The notes under the pieces: generated by a model
What the model was told of the DNA's origin: nothing
The model's database searches: none
Seen by the model: the letters and a program-made list of their open reading frames with translations, nothing else
Translations under genes and position numbers: made by a program
NCBI RefSeq assembly: GCF_018131225.1
Contig: NZ_JAFCMM010000001.1
Location: 1,736,001 to 1,800,000 of the forward strand
DNA: 64,000 nt
From: Bradyrhizobium sp. U87765 SZCCT0048
GTDB lineage: Bacteria > Pseudomonadota > Alphaproteobacteria > Rhizobiales > Xanthobacteraceae
Direction: 5' to 3'
In this document: in pieces, positions 1 to 7,825 of the stretch
Layout of the letters: each line of letters opens with the position of its first letter
Numbering within the stretch: the stretch's first letter is position 1

Positions 1-1484
1 CTGGTGGTGTCGAACACATTGCCATAGGGATTGTCCTTGCCCCAGGGCCGCGGCACGAACTCGTGCTCGGTGACGCTGTTGCCGCCGCCGTCGACATCCA
101 TGTGCAGGCGCACATTGAAGAAGTGCTGGTGGGTCGGGCCGCCGAGACCGTCATCGACCATACCGCCCCACGGATAGGTCGCCCCCGGCGCCACCGCCGC
201 GGTCTGGATGATGCCGGTGAGCTTGGCCTCGAGCTGGATGGTGCCGTCCTGGTAGAGATACCAGTAGAAGCCGTAATCATAATTGCCGACGGTGGCGAAG
301 AAGCTGATCACCAGGCGGCGGGAGCGGCGCACTTCATAGGTGTCGTTGCGGAACTCGTAGTGCTTCCAGAGGATGCCATAGTCCTCCTCATGCATGCACA
401 CCGCGTTCTTCATCACGAACGGACGGCCGAGATCATCGGCCGCCGGAATGTCGAAATAGCGGATATGGCCGAGGCAGTCGCATCCCAGTTCCAGCGCATT
501 GGCGAGCTTGCCAAGGCCATACTCGCCGGCATCGAACGCGCTCTTCCAGTAATGGTTGGCGGTGGGATCGGCGTAGGGCACCACCATCTCGGTGACGCTG
601 GCGCGATGGACGATCGAGCGCTTCCTGCCCTTGTCGTCGTAGGACAGCTGATGCAGCACGAGGCCCTCGCGCGGCGTGAAGCCGACACGGAAATTCCAGC
701 GCTGCCAGGACACCTCCCAGCCATCCACCGTAAAGCTGGCGCCCTCCGGCTGCACGATGTGCAACGGCTTGATGTCGGTGCGGGTCTCGCTGATCGATTC
801 GCGATTGTAGTCGCGGTTCTTGCGCGGGATCGGCACCACCACCTCGTCGTCGACAAGGTCGGTGACACGGTTGGCGACGAGATCGACGACCGCGACCACG
901 CCCTCGATCGGATGGGCGTAGCCGTTGTCCTTGAGGTGAGAGCGATAGTAGCTGACAGCACGAACGATGCGGCGGCCCTTCTCGACATCGCGACCGAAGA
1001 AGCCTGACGAGAACGGATCGATCTGCGCCAGCTCCATGTCGGCATCGGTGAGGCCGCGGCGGCGCATCGCCCGCCGCCAGCCCTCATCGGCCTTGACGAT
1101 CTGCTCGCAGCGCGCAAATTCTTCGAGCATCACCGGCGGCTGGCCATAAGGCGCGGCATCGTTGGGCAGCCGCGCCCACTGGCTGACCGCCCCGGCGGTC
1201 AGGTCGACCACGGCCTCGTGCGCGGCACCCGTACGGGCATCCAGCACCAGCAGGAAAGCCCGGCGGGCGAGCGCCGCGCCGCCGGCATGGGCGGCGAGCT
1301 CCGCCTTGGTCGGCTCGGCCAGATGGACCATGGCAAAGCGCGTCTCCGGGCCGAGTTTCTGGCTAGCCGTCAGCAGGCTGGTGGCCAGCTCGATTTCCTG
1401 GAGCGACAGCGGATCGAGCGGATGACCGACCCCCAGGGCCTTTTCCGCCGCGGGGGCGCAGGCGCAGGTGTCCGTTTGCGACAT
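1..1484 (-). CDS. Copper-containing primary amine oxidase (partial, C-terminus beyond window)
   Basis: Topaquinone enzyme that oxidises a primary amine to the aldehyde with release of ammonia and hydrogen peroxide. The 494 residues present include the cofactor motif G-N-Y-D-Y-G-F, whose first Tyr (about residue 402) is the TPQ precursor. The catalytic-base Asp lies in the D-A-G-E-Y-G-L-G stretch (about residue 318), 84 residues earlier, the spacing I recall for the Arthrobacter enzyme. Two copper-ligand His are in H-Q-H-F-F (about 452 and 454). The family is about 640-690 residues, so roughly 150 C-terminal residues, including the third copper His, lie left of position 1. The ATG at 1484 starts MSQTDT with no signal peptide, suggesting a cytoplasmic form unlike periplasmic E. 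coli TynA. A 7-bp-arm palindrome sits about 50 bp upstream. The amine substrate is not readable from sequence. Confidence 0.93.
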   Translation of the reverse strand, partial: MSQTDTCACAPAAEKALGVGHPLDPLSLQEIELATSLLTASQKLGPETRFAMVHLAEPTKAELAAHAGGAALARRAFLLVLDARTGAAHEAVVDLTAGAVSQWARLPNDAAPYGQPPVMLEEFARCEQIVKADEGWRRAMRRRGLTDADMELAQIDPFSSGFFGRDVEKGRRIVRAVSYYRSHLKDNGYAHPIEGVVAVVDLVANRVTDLVDDEVVVPIPRKNRDYNRESISETRTDIKPLHIVQPEGASFTVDGWEVSWQRWNFRVGFTPREGLVLHQLSYDDKGRKRSIVHRASVTEMVVPYADPTANHYWKSAFDAGEYGLGKLANALELGCDCLGHIRYFDIPAADDLGRPFVMKNAVCMHEEDYGILWKHYEFRNDTYEVRRSRRLVISFFATVGNYDYGFYWYLYQDGTIQLEAKLTGIIQTAAVAPGATYPWGGMVDDGLGGPTHQHFFNVRLHMDVDGGGNSVTEHEFVPRPWGKDNPYGNVFDTT

Positions 1485-1532
1485 GGCATTTTTACCCTTG
1501 ATGAACCTGCGCGAGTGTCAGCGCGGCCGGCC

Positions 1533-1549
1533 CGGTTGAAAATCAACCG
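1533..1549. promoter_or_regulatory. Palindrome upstream of the amine oxidase
   Basis: The inverted repeat CGGTTGA-AAA-TCAACCG has perfect 7-bp arms and ends 49 bp before the amine oxidase ATG on the minus strand. Its right arm runs into the motif ATCAACCGTTCGG (1542-1554), which recurs with one change at 2487-2499 before the aminotransferase. It is a plausible operator for the adjacent LuxR-type regulator. The binding protein is inferred, not shown. Confidence 0.4.
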
Positions 1550-1665
1550 TTCGGTGGACGACCGCACTGCAGCATGGCAGGGACAGCCGCTGAGACAGCC
1601 GCAGGCCGCGGCAACGGGACGGCGCATTCCGCAACGGCCGGCAAGGGCTCCGGCCGACGGCCGTT

Positions 1666-2349
1666 TCAGTGGAACCGGGACATCAGGGCAACCACCGCCG
1701 AGCGGTTCTCCACCCCGAGCTTCTCGAAGATGTGCAGCAGATGGGTCTTCACCGTCGCGAGGCTGATGGTCAGGCAGGCGCTGATCTCGCGGTTGGTGCG
1801 GCCGCAGCACAACAGGTCGATCACCTCGCGCTCCCGCGCCGTCAGGCCGTAGCGCGTGATCTTGCGATCGATGGTCTCCATGGTCGATTCACGCAGCAGC
1901 GTGAACTCCATGTATTCGTGCATCTTGGCAGCCATGGTCATGGCGCTGTCGGGAATTGCCATGCCGTCGCGCCACATCACGCTCATGCCAGCCACGATCC
2001 GGCTCTCCTGGCGGAAGAAGAACTCGATCATGTCGCCGATCCCGAAATGGGACGAGAACGAGCGGTAGGTCTCGACATCCGGCGTGTGGACGGTGGCGAT
2101 CTCGTCGGTTAGCCGCGCCACCCCCCGCCGCGTCGCCTGCATGTTGCGCACATGCAGCGGATCGAAGCGGTTCATCCGCTCGACGTACTGGCGGTGAAAG
2201 TCCATGGGGACGCCGCGCAGCAGAAAGTTCCCGAGCGACATGTCGTGATTGACCCGGTAGAACGCCGCGCCGCTCGCCTCGAGCACGTCGTTGGCGAATT
2301 GCATGGTTCGTTCCGCCGCCGGATCCACGACGTCCGTCATCATATCCAT
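1666..2349 (-). CDS. LuxR-family helix-turn-helix transcriptional regulator
   Basis: A 227-residue regulator. The C-terminal 59 residues form a GerE/LuxR DNA-binding domain opening with L-T-A-R-E-R-E-V-I-D-L-L and carrying the recognition helix S-L-A-T-V-K-T-H. The N-terminal 165 residues are a sensory domain I cannot assign; there is no receiver Asp pattern, and it does not obviously match acyl-homoserine-lactone binders. I chose the ATG at 2349 because GGAGGG lies just upstream; an in-frame TTG at 2361 is the longer alternative. It sits between the amine oxidase (same strand, downstream) and the divergent aminotransferase, so it probably controls both. The effector may be an amine or aldehyde, which is inference. 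Confidence 0.85.
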   Translation of the reverse strand: MDMMTDVVDPAAERTMQFANDVLEASGAAFYRVNHDMSLGNFLLRGVPMDFHRQYVERMNRFDPLHVRNMQATRRGVARLTDEIATVHTPDVETYRSFSSHFGIGDMIEFFFRQESRIVAGMSVMWRDGMAIPDSAMTMAAKMHEYMEFTLLRESTMETIDRKITRYGLTAREREVIDLLCCGRTNREISACLTISLATVKTHLLHIFEKLGVENRSAVVALMSRFH

Positions 2350-2486
2350 CGTGCCCTCCAACTCTCTCCCGCCGGGGATTCTTGATGCACCCGTTGGGAC
2401 GAACGCTGCGGTAGTCGGATGGTCCAGTCAAGCAATTTGCGGGCCACGCTTGACTGACAGTGCCCTTTGTCGAGCACCGCGGCCCG

Positions 2487-2499
2487 ATCAACCATTCGG
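2487..2499. promoter_or_regulatory. Motif shared by aminotransferase and amine oxidase promoters
   Basis: ATCAACCATTCGG lies 58 bp before the aminotransferase ATG. The same 13-mer with G in place of A occurs at 1542-1554, also about 58 bp before the amine oxidase ATG. The copies are in opposite orientation relative to their genes. This suggests a common regulator; LuxR encoded between them is the nearest candidate. Confidence 0.4.
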
Positions 2500-2557
2500 C
2501 TGATGGTGATCCCGGCCGTTTCTCCCGATCATGGCAACCATAGCTTGAGGGGACGGC

Positions 2558-3955
2558 ATGGCGCTATCGGCAGACGGCGACGCCACACACGGTGTCGCTC
2601 CGCACACTCTGGCGGCACTGCGCGCCCGGGAAGAGCGGAAATTTCGGGAACAACGGCCGCGGGCGCAGCAGCTGCACGCCGAAGCGCTGCAGCACATGCC
2701 CCATGGCGTGCCGCTGCACTGGATGAGCCAGTGGGGCACGCCGTTCCCGATCTTCGCCGAACGCGCCCAAGGCGCGCGGCTGACCGACGTCGACGGCCAC
2801 ACCTACGTCGACTTCTGCCTCGGCGATTCCGCCTGCATGTTCGGCCACGCCCATCCCGCCCTGGCCAAGACCATCGGCGAGGCGATCACCCAGGGCGCGT
2901 CCTACATGCTGCCGACCCGCGACGCCATCGCGGTCAGCCGCGAGCTCGGCCGCCGCTTTCGCGTGCCGTACTGGCAGCTCGCCACCTCGGCGACCGAGGC
3001 CAATCGCTTTGCGCTGCGCATCGCACGCATGATTACCGGGCGCGACAAGGTGCTGGTGTTCAACGGCAAGTATCATGGCTCGGTCGACGAGACGCAGGTC
3101 GAATTGCGCGACGGCGCGATGCGGCCGCAGCACGGCGTCAATCCCAACGGCGTCGACTTCGCCCGCACCACCAAGGTGGTGGAGTTCAACGATCTCGCCG
3201 CGCTCGAGGCGGCGCTCGCCGACCGCGACGTCGCCGCCGTGCTCGCCGAACCGCACATGACCAATATCGGCATGGTACCGGCGGCCGACGGCTTCCACGA
3301 CGGCCTGCGCCGCCTGACCCGCGAAACGGGGACGCTGCTGATCATCGACGAGACCCACACCATCTGCATGGGTCCGTCCGGCGGCACCGGCGCGCTCGGC
3401 CTCGACCCGGACATGGTGGTGCTCGGCAAGGTGCTGGCCGGCGGCATTCCCAGCGCCGTCTACGGCATGAGCGAGCACCTCGGCAAGGCGCTGGAGCACA
3501 TCACCGCCGGCCCCGGCATCAACCACTACGGATTCGGCGGCACGCTGGCCGCCAACGCGCTGACGCTGCGCGCCATCCGCACCTCGCTCGACGAGGTCAT
3601 CACGGAGGCGAGCTACCGCCACATGGCGATGGTGGCCGAAGCGCTGAAAAAGGTCATCGCGCGGCGGATCGCGCAGTTCAACCTGCCGTGGCATGTGACG
3701 CGCATGGGCGCGCGGGTGGAGTATCTCTACCTGCCACATCGCCCGCGCAGCGGCGGCGAGGCCGCGCGCGCCCGGTCCGACGACATCGAGCTGCTCAGTC
3801 ATCTCTATTTCGCCAACCGCAACGTGCTGCTGACGCCATTCCACAACATGGCGCTGATCTCACCGTTCACCACCCTCGACGACATCGCGACCTATGACCG
3901 CGTATTCGGCGAGATGCTCACCGACTTCACCTCCTCCCCATCGACTGACGAGTGA
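2558..3955 (+). CDS. Class III PLP-dependent aminotransferase (glutamate-1-semialdehyde aminotransferase-like)
   Basis: A 465-residue fold-type I transaminase. The PLP-anchoring Asp is in L-I-I-D-E-T-H-T (Asp264) and the Schiff-base Lys is in V-V-L-G-K-V-L-A-G-G (Lys291). The N-terminal half carries V-D-F-C-L-G-D-S and a T-S-A-T-E-A-N-R segment, as in the GSA aminotransferase subgroup. That subgroup also includes many catabolic amine or beta-amino-acid transaminases, and the catabolic setting argues against a tetrapyrrole role. The start is supported by GAGGGGA upstream. Its stop overlaps a possible GTG start of the MoaF gene, so the two are co-transcribed and probably act on the same amine pathway. 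The amino donor is unknown. Confidence 0.88.
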   Translation: MALSADGDATHGVAPHTLAALRAREERKFREQRPRAQQLHAEALQHMPHGVPLHWMSQWGTPFPIFAERAQGARLTDVDGHTYVDFCLGDSACMFGHAHPALAKTIGEAITQGASYMLPTRDAIAVSRELGRRFRVPYWQLATSATEANRFALRIARMITGRDKVLVFNGKYHGSVDETQVELRDGAMRPQHGVNPNGVDFARTTKVVEFNDLAALEAALADRDVAAVLAEPHMTNIGMVPAADGFHDGLRRLTRETGTLLIIDETHTICMGPSGGTGALGLDPDMVVLGKVLAGGIPSAVYGMSEHLGKALEHITAGPGINHYGFGGTLAANALTLRAIRTSLDEVITEASYRHMAMVAEALKKVIARRIAQFNLPWHVTRMGARVEYLYLPHRPRSGGEAARARSDDIELLSHLYFANRNVLLTPFHNMALISPFTTLDDIATYDRVFGEMLTDFTSSPSTDE

Positions 3956-3957
3956 CC

Positions 3958-4785
3958 ATGACCAACGCTTCTGCCGACGCCACCAACTGGATTTCCGTAG
4001 GCGCCCTGGCGCAGAGCTTCGCGCCCGACAACAACAATCTCGTGCGCTCCGCGGATCTCGACGGCAAGACGCTCACCTTGCATTTCGCCGACGGTCGCAC
4101 CGCGACTTGCGCATTCGGCAAGGACGGCGCCATCAGCTTCAGCGGCCCGGCCGGCCGCGGCGACAGCCACTGCCTCGCCACCTGCCTGCGGCCCGGCATC
4201 TATTTCGTTGATTTCGTGTTGCCCGACGCCCGGCCGCCGGCCTCGGTGTCGCTGGTGCTCGACCTCGACCGCAAGGTCGCGACCTCGGTCGTGGCGCAAC
4301 TGCCGGCCGGCGAGGTCGCCCACCGCAGCATCTTCCGCCAGGCCCAGCAGCAGCAAGAACTGACATCGGTCGGCGCCGACATCCAGTTCGCCTCGATCGA
4401 CCGGCCATTCGACGCCGCCGCCGCGCATCATGCCGCGACAACCGAGCTGACCGGCGTCCGCCTGCAGCATCGCTACAATCCACACGAAGTCTACGAGCAC
4501 ATCTATCTCAACGAACATCGGTATGCCTGGCATTGCCTGTCCGGCGCCGAAAAAGGCCTCGCCGATGTCGACCGCGCGCACTACATCAAGATCGCCGACA
4601 AGCTCTACCTGTTCATCTGGCGCGAGAAGGTGGTGCCGACGCTCGGCGCGGTGCTGGTCGATCTCGAGCAGATGAAGACCACCGGCAAGATCTTCGGCTA
4701 TGCCGACGACAGCCTCTCGACCGTCAGCAACTTCCAGGTCGGCGCCGTCAGCAAGCTCGTCAACACCACCGTCCACACACTCTAG
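3958..4785 (+). CDS. moaF: MoaF family protein (monoamine-regulon type)
   Basis: A 275-residue protein matching the MoaF family over both halves: an N-terminal lipocalin-like part with G-K-T-L-T-L-H-F-A-D-G and a C-terminal part with N-P-H-E-V-Y-E-H and H-R-Y-A-W-H-C-L-S-G. The family is labelled molybdenum cofactor biosynthesis protein F in domain databases. To my knowledge, however, the founding Klebsiella gene belongs to the monoamine regulon (moaEF under MoaR), and here the gene again sits near an amine oxidase. ATG 3958 follows the aminotransferase stop by 2 nt; GTG 3952 is an overlapping alternative. A second family member lies at 21.8 kb. The biochemical role is unknown; small-molecule binding is a guess from the fold. 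Confidence 0.8.
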   Translation: MTNASADATNWISVGALAQSFAPDNNNLVRSADLDGKTLTLHFADGRTATCAFGKDGAISFSGPAGRGDSHCLATCLRPGIYFVDFVLPDARPPASVSLVLDLDRKVATSVVAQLPAGEVAHRSIFRQAQQQQELTSVGADIQFASIDRPFDAAAAHHAATTELTGVRLQHRYNPHEVYEHIYLNEHRYAWHCLSGAEKGLADVDRAHYIKIADKLYLFIWREKVVPTLGAVLVDLEQMKTTGKIFGYADDSLSTVSNFQVGAVSKLVNTTVHTL

Positions 4786-4802
4786 AGCGGAGAGGATTCT
4801 CC

Positions 4803-5591
4803 ATGCGCTTCGCCAACAAGACGGCGCTGATCACCGGAGGCGGCACAGGCATCGGCGCGGCCGTCGCCCGCCGCTTCCATGCCGACGGCGGCAAGGCCAT
4901 CGTCACGGGCCGGCGCAGGGAGCCGCTGGAGCGCGTGGCCGCCGAGACCGGCGCACTGGTCGCGGTCGGTGACGCCGCCGATGGCAACGACATGCGCCGC
5001 GCAGTCGAACTCGCCCTGGACACGTTCGGCGGCCTCGACGTCCTGGTGGCCAATGCCGGCGGCCACGGCTTCGGCACCGTCGAGGAGATGGACGACGCCA
5101 CCTGGCGTCAGGCCACTCACTCCAACCTCGACACCGCCTTCGTTTCAGCGCGCGCCGCGCTGCCGTCGCTGCAGAAGCGGCGCGGCAATATCGTGGTGGT
5201 ATCCTCGCTCGCCGGGCTGTTCGCCGGACCCGAGGTGGCAGGCTATGTCACCATGAAGCACGCCCTGGTCGGCCTGACCAAGTCGCTGGCGCGCGACTTC
5301 GGCCCGCGCGGCGTGCGCACCAATGCGGTGTGCCCGGGCTGGGTCAAGACCGACATGGCCGACGGCGAGATGGATGTGATCATCCAGAAGCATGGCCTGC
5401 CCTCGATCGAGGCAGCTTACCAGCTCGTCACCCGCAACGTGCCGATGCGGCGTCCGGCCGAGCCGGACGAGGTCGCCAACGTCATCTGCTTCCTCGCCTC
5501 CGACGAAGCGGCGATGGTGTGCGGCGCGATGCTTCCGGTCGATGGCGGCTCCTCGGTGGTGGACCTGCCGACCATCGGCTTTGCCGACTAA
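4803..5591 (+). CDS. SDR-family NAD(P)-dependent oxidoreductase
   Basis: A 262-residue classical short-chain dehydrogenase. It has the cofactor motif T-G-G-G-T-G-I-G (11-18), N-A-G-G, catalytic Ser about 134-135 and Y-V-T-M-K (Tyr148, Lys152), with the usual P-G-W-V-K-T after the active site. A GGAGAGGA-type ribosome site precedes the ATG, which is 17 bp after moaF. It is third in the aminotransferase, moaF, SDR operon and closes it at a hairpin terminator. It likely oxidises an alcohol or reduces a carbonyl derived from the amine substrate. The substrate cannot be told from the sequence. Confidence 0.88.
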   Translation: MRFANKTALITGGGTGIGAAVARRFHADGGKAIVTGRRREPLERVAAETGALVAVGDAADGNDMRRAVELALDTFGGLDVLVANAGGHGFGTVEEMDDATWRQATHSNLDTAFVSARAALPSLQKRRGNIVVVSSLAGLFAGPEVAGYVTMKHALVGLTKSLARDFGPRGVRTNAVCPGWVKTDMADGEMDVIIQKHGLPSIEAAYQLVTRNVPMRRPAEPDEVANVICFLASDEAAMVCGAMLPVDGGSSVVDLPTIGFAD

Positions 5592-5674
5592 GGATATTGG
5601 ACCAGCTCCGGCCCGGCGGCCACACGCTCCGCCGCGCCGTTTCCCGAGGCTTTCCAAGCGTGCTCCTCCCTCCA

Positions 5675-5705
5675 TGCCCGGCCTCCGTGCCGGGCATCTT
5701 TTTGT
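5675..5705 (+). terminator. Rho-independent terminator after the aminotransferase-moaF-SDR operon
   Basis: Perfect 9-bp stem ATGCCCGGC / GCCGGGCAT with a 6-nt loop, followed by a run of T residues. It lies about 85 bp after the SDR stop in the plus orientation. Confidence 0.85.
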
Positions 5706-5847
5706 GGAGAGGTGGGCGGGGAAGGACAAAACGAGGGTGGCGCGATCAGCCTTGCAGCGTTGACGAGCCGTGAAGTACCGATCCACCGTGCGCTCCGACT
5801 ATTATCGCCGGCATTTCGATTCCGTTGCCGCCGCCCACCACATTCAA

Positions 5848-6070
5848 TGCGTCATGCGCGGGCTTGACCCGCGCATCCAGCTTGTTCTCCAAGCGGCAGA
5901 AGCATCCGAAGCTGGATCACCGGGTCACGGCGCTGCGCGCCGGCCCGGTGATGACGCAAAGAGAAGCGGCGAACGTTGTCCCGTCTCCTGGTCATTCCGG
6001 GGCGTCGACGACGGGTCCGCTCGCAGCGCTGTCCGATGACAGGCTACGCGACGCCCCCGGAATCTCGACC
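5848..6070. repeat. Composite intergenic repeat of Bradyrhizobium type
   Basis: This stretch fills most of the 557-bp gap between the two SDR genes. It contains the palindromic unit GCTGGATCACCGGG ... CCCGGTGATGACGC (5911-5957), repeated at 40920-40970 and 51659-51705. A second inverted pair is ATTCCGGGGCGTCG (5994-6007) against CGACGCCCCCGGAAT (6049-6063). Such elements are scattered between genes in Bradyrhizobium-like genomes. ORFs running through it look non-coding. Confidence 0.75.
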
Positions 6071-6148
6071 ACTGATCTTGCCGCGATGAGTCATGGCCTT
6101 GACGTAACGAGGATGCCCTTGACGTCGCTCGAACGACGACGTCAGCGC

Positions 6149-6907
6149 TCACGCGCTCATGCCGCCATCGACCATCAGCATGGCGCCGGTGGTGAAGCTG
6201 CTCTGATCGGACGCGAGATAGACGACGGATTTTGCGACCTCGTCGGGCGAGGCGTGGCGGCCGAGCGGGATCTGACTGTCGAAGAATTCAGTGGCGTTGC
6301 GGCCGATGATCTCGCTGAGATCGTCCTCGACCCGTTGCTGGAAATCGTTGGCGATCGGCCCGGGATGGATGGTGTTGACACGGATGCGGCGGCCAGCGAG
6401 CTCCTTGGCGAGGCAGCGCATCAGCCCGACCTGGGCATGCTTGGCGGTGATGTAGGCGTAGACGCCGGGATCGCCGCGCGTGCCGGCGACGCTCGATGTG
6501 ATGACAATGCTGCCGCCGTCGTTCATGCGAGGAGCGGCAAGCTTGCACATCAGGAATGCCCCCTTGACGTGCACCGCATAGACCGCGTCGAACACATCCT
6601 CTGGGTACTCGGCGATCGGCCGCACCGTGCCGAAATTTCCGGCGTTCGAGAACAGCACGTCGATCTTGCCGAAGCGCGCGACCGCTGCGTCGAGCGCGGC
6701 TTCCACGCTCGCGCGGTCGGTGACGTCCACCGCCATACCAACGACATCGGTCGAGGCAAGGCTCGCCTCCGCCGTTCGCAGCTCGGCCTCGCGGCGATCG
6801 AGCAGCATCACCCTCGCACCTTCCTTCAGAAAGAGGCGCGCGGCCGCAATACCAAGGCTCCCGGCGCCGCCCGTCACGATACACGTCTTGCCGTTGAGCA
6901 AACCCAT
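6149..6907 (-). CDS. SDR-family oxidoreductase
   Basis: A 252-residue classical short-chain dehydrogenase with T-G-G-A-G-S-L-G at the cofactor site, the N-A-G motif, paired Ser in V-I-T-S-S, and Y-I-T-A-K as the active-site pair. It ends in the family's typical M-L-M-V-D-G-G. ATG 6907 is preferred over GTG 6910. It lies directly downstream of the cupin dioxygenase gene on the same strand, so the two probably form an operon. It could interconvert an alpha-hydroxy ketone or alcohol that feeds the dioxygenase; this is inferred from position. Confidence 0.87.
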   Translation of the reverse strand: MGLLNGKTCIVTGGAGSLGIAAARLFLKEGARVMLLDRREAELRTAEASLASTDVVGMAVDVTDRASVEAALDAAVARFGKIDVLFSNAGNFGTVRPIAEYPEDVFDAVYAVHVKGAFLMCKLAAPRMNDGGSIVITSSVAGTRGDPGVYAYITAKHAQVGLMRCLAKELAGRRIRVNTIHPGPIANDFQQRVEDDLSEIIGRNATEFFDSQIPLGRHASPDEVAKSVVYLASDQSSFTTGAMLMVDGGMSA

Positions 6908-6992
6908 CACAACTCTCCCCCGGCGGCGCGGCGCGCCGCTCTCCGATCAATCGCTTGCAGGCATCGGCGAGGCCAAAGCCCCGTCGCCGCCA

Positions 6993-7526
6993 TCAGCGAA
7001 ACAGCTTGTTGACGTAATCGGCGCCGATGCCGACCTTGTCGTAGTGGTCGCGGCACATCTGGATATACTGGTGCACGTCAAAATAGCCGTTTGGTTCGCC
7101 GTGCTCGTCGAGCCAGATCAACGGCCCCTTGACCTGGAAGAACACCCGCATCGGCTCCTCGTGATCATAGGCGACGAGCGTGTGGCCCTCTCCCGGCGTC
7201 TCGTAAACGAAATCGCCCTTGGTCGCAGTCCAGTCGTGCTCGAGATACCCCCACTTGCCGGAGATGGTGTAGGCGAACACCTCATGCGGATGATAGTGGC
7301 GGTTCACCAGGCCCGCCTTCTTCGCCATCAGGATATCGCACCACTTGTTCTGGCTCGGCGAGATCCACAGCGGCCGCGAGAACACCGTGTCGGTGAACGG
7401 CACGTAGTAGCGTTCGTCGTCGGTCGGCGCATTGGCAAGATACACCTCGGGCAGCGCATCGGGCTGAAAGACCTTCGTGATCGGCTTCAGATCACGCCAA
7501 AATTCGCTCGTCGCAGCCTCCGGCAT
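6993..7526 (-). CDS. Cupin dioxygenase, 2,4'-dihydroxyacetophenone dioxygenase family
   Basis: A 177-residue single-cupin protein. The metal-site motif H-Y-H-P-H-E-V (His77, His79, Glu82) and the later P-G-E-G-H-T (His115) give a three-His iron site like that of 2,4'-dihydroxyacetophenone dioxygenase and acetylacetone-cleaving Dke1. The length equals that of the DAD enzymes. Family members use Fe(II) and O2 to split a C-C bond next to a carbonyl; DAD itself gives 4-hydroxybenzoate and formate. The gene is divergent from the ABC transporter at 7.8 kb and upstream of an SDR. I am confident of family and less so of substrate. Confidence 0.8.
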   Translation of the reverse strand: MPEAATSEFWRDLKPITKVFQPDALPEVYLANAPTDDERYYVPFTDTVFSRPLWISPSQNKWCDILMAKKAGLVNRHYHPHEVFAYTISGKWGYLEHDWTATKGDFVYETPGEGHTLVAYDHEEPMRVFFQVKGPLIWLDEHGEPNGYFDVHQYIQMCRDHYDKVGIGADYVNKLFR

Positions 7527-7698
7527 TCTAACTGTCTCCTGAGTTGTCCAAATCGGCAGTGGCGTTGTTCTAGATGGCCGAACCGGCGCCCGGTAGCCTC
7601 AGGCGTGGTCCAAATCCCTTCTGGTCAAATGATCATTCCCGCCCGATCAAGACGCCTCGTTCCCCTCGCCTCCCCGTTGAATCTAGGCTGACGGGACA

Positions 7699-7730
7699 TT
7701 CCGTCGCAGGCCCGAGAGCGTCCGACGGAA
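7699..7730. promoter_or_regulatory. Inverted repeat upstream of the ABC transporter operon
   Basis: Arms TTCCGTCG (7699-7706) and CGACGGAA (7723-7730) are separated by 16 bp. The element sits in the divergent intergenic region between the cupin dioxygenase and the substrate-binding protein, about 95 bp before the latter's ATG. It could be an operator for both directions; no protein is assigned. Confidence 0.3.
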
Positions 7731-7825
7731 CCAGGTGATCGTCGCAGTCGAACGCCGACACCGCATGCTTTCAATGATTTTCATAACGCTGCCCGTCGCG
7801 GGCAGAATTTGAGGGGGAGACTTTG

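Noticed and set aside
63..1007. Long plus-strand open frame over the amine oxidase
   Set aside because: It is antisense to a clear copper amine oxidase with TPQ and copper motifs; high GC creates long shadow frames.
2467..3897. 476-codon plus-strand frame overlapping the aminotransferase
   Set aside because: Arg/His-rich translation without family pattern; the 2558 frame carries the PLP motifs.
2558..3955. Glutamate-1-semialdehyde 2,1-aminomutase (hemL) assignment
   Set aside because: Family-level similarity only; operon context is catabolic, not tetrapyrrole synthesis.
3958..4785. True molybdenum cofactor biosynthesis role for the MoaF-family protein
   Set aside because: No moa/moe/mob genes are nearby and the operon is amine-related; kept only as a family name.
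5770..7012. Plus-strand frames over the 5.9-kb repeat
   Set aside because: They start in repeat DNA and continue antisense through an SDR gene.
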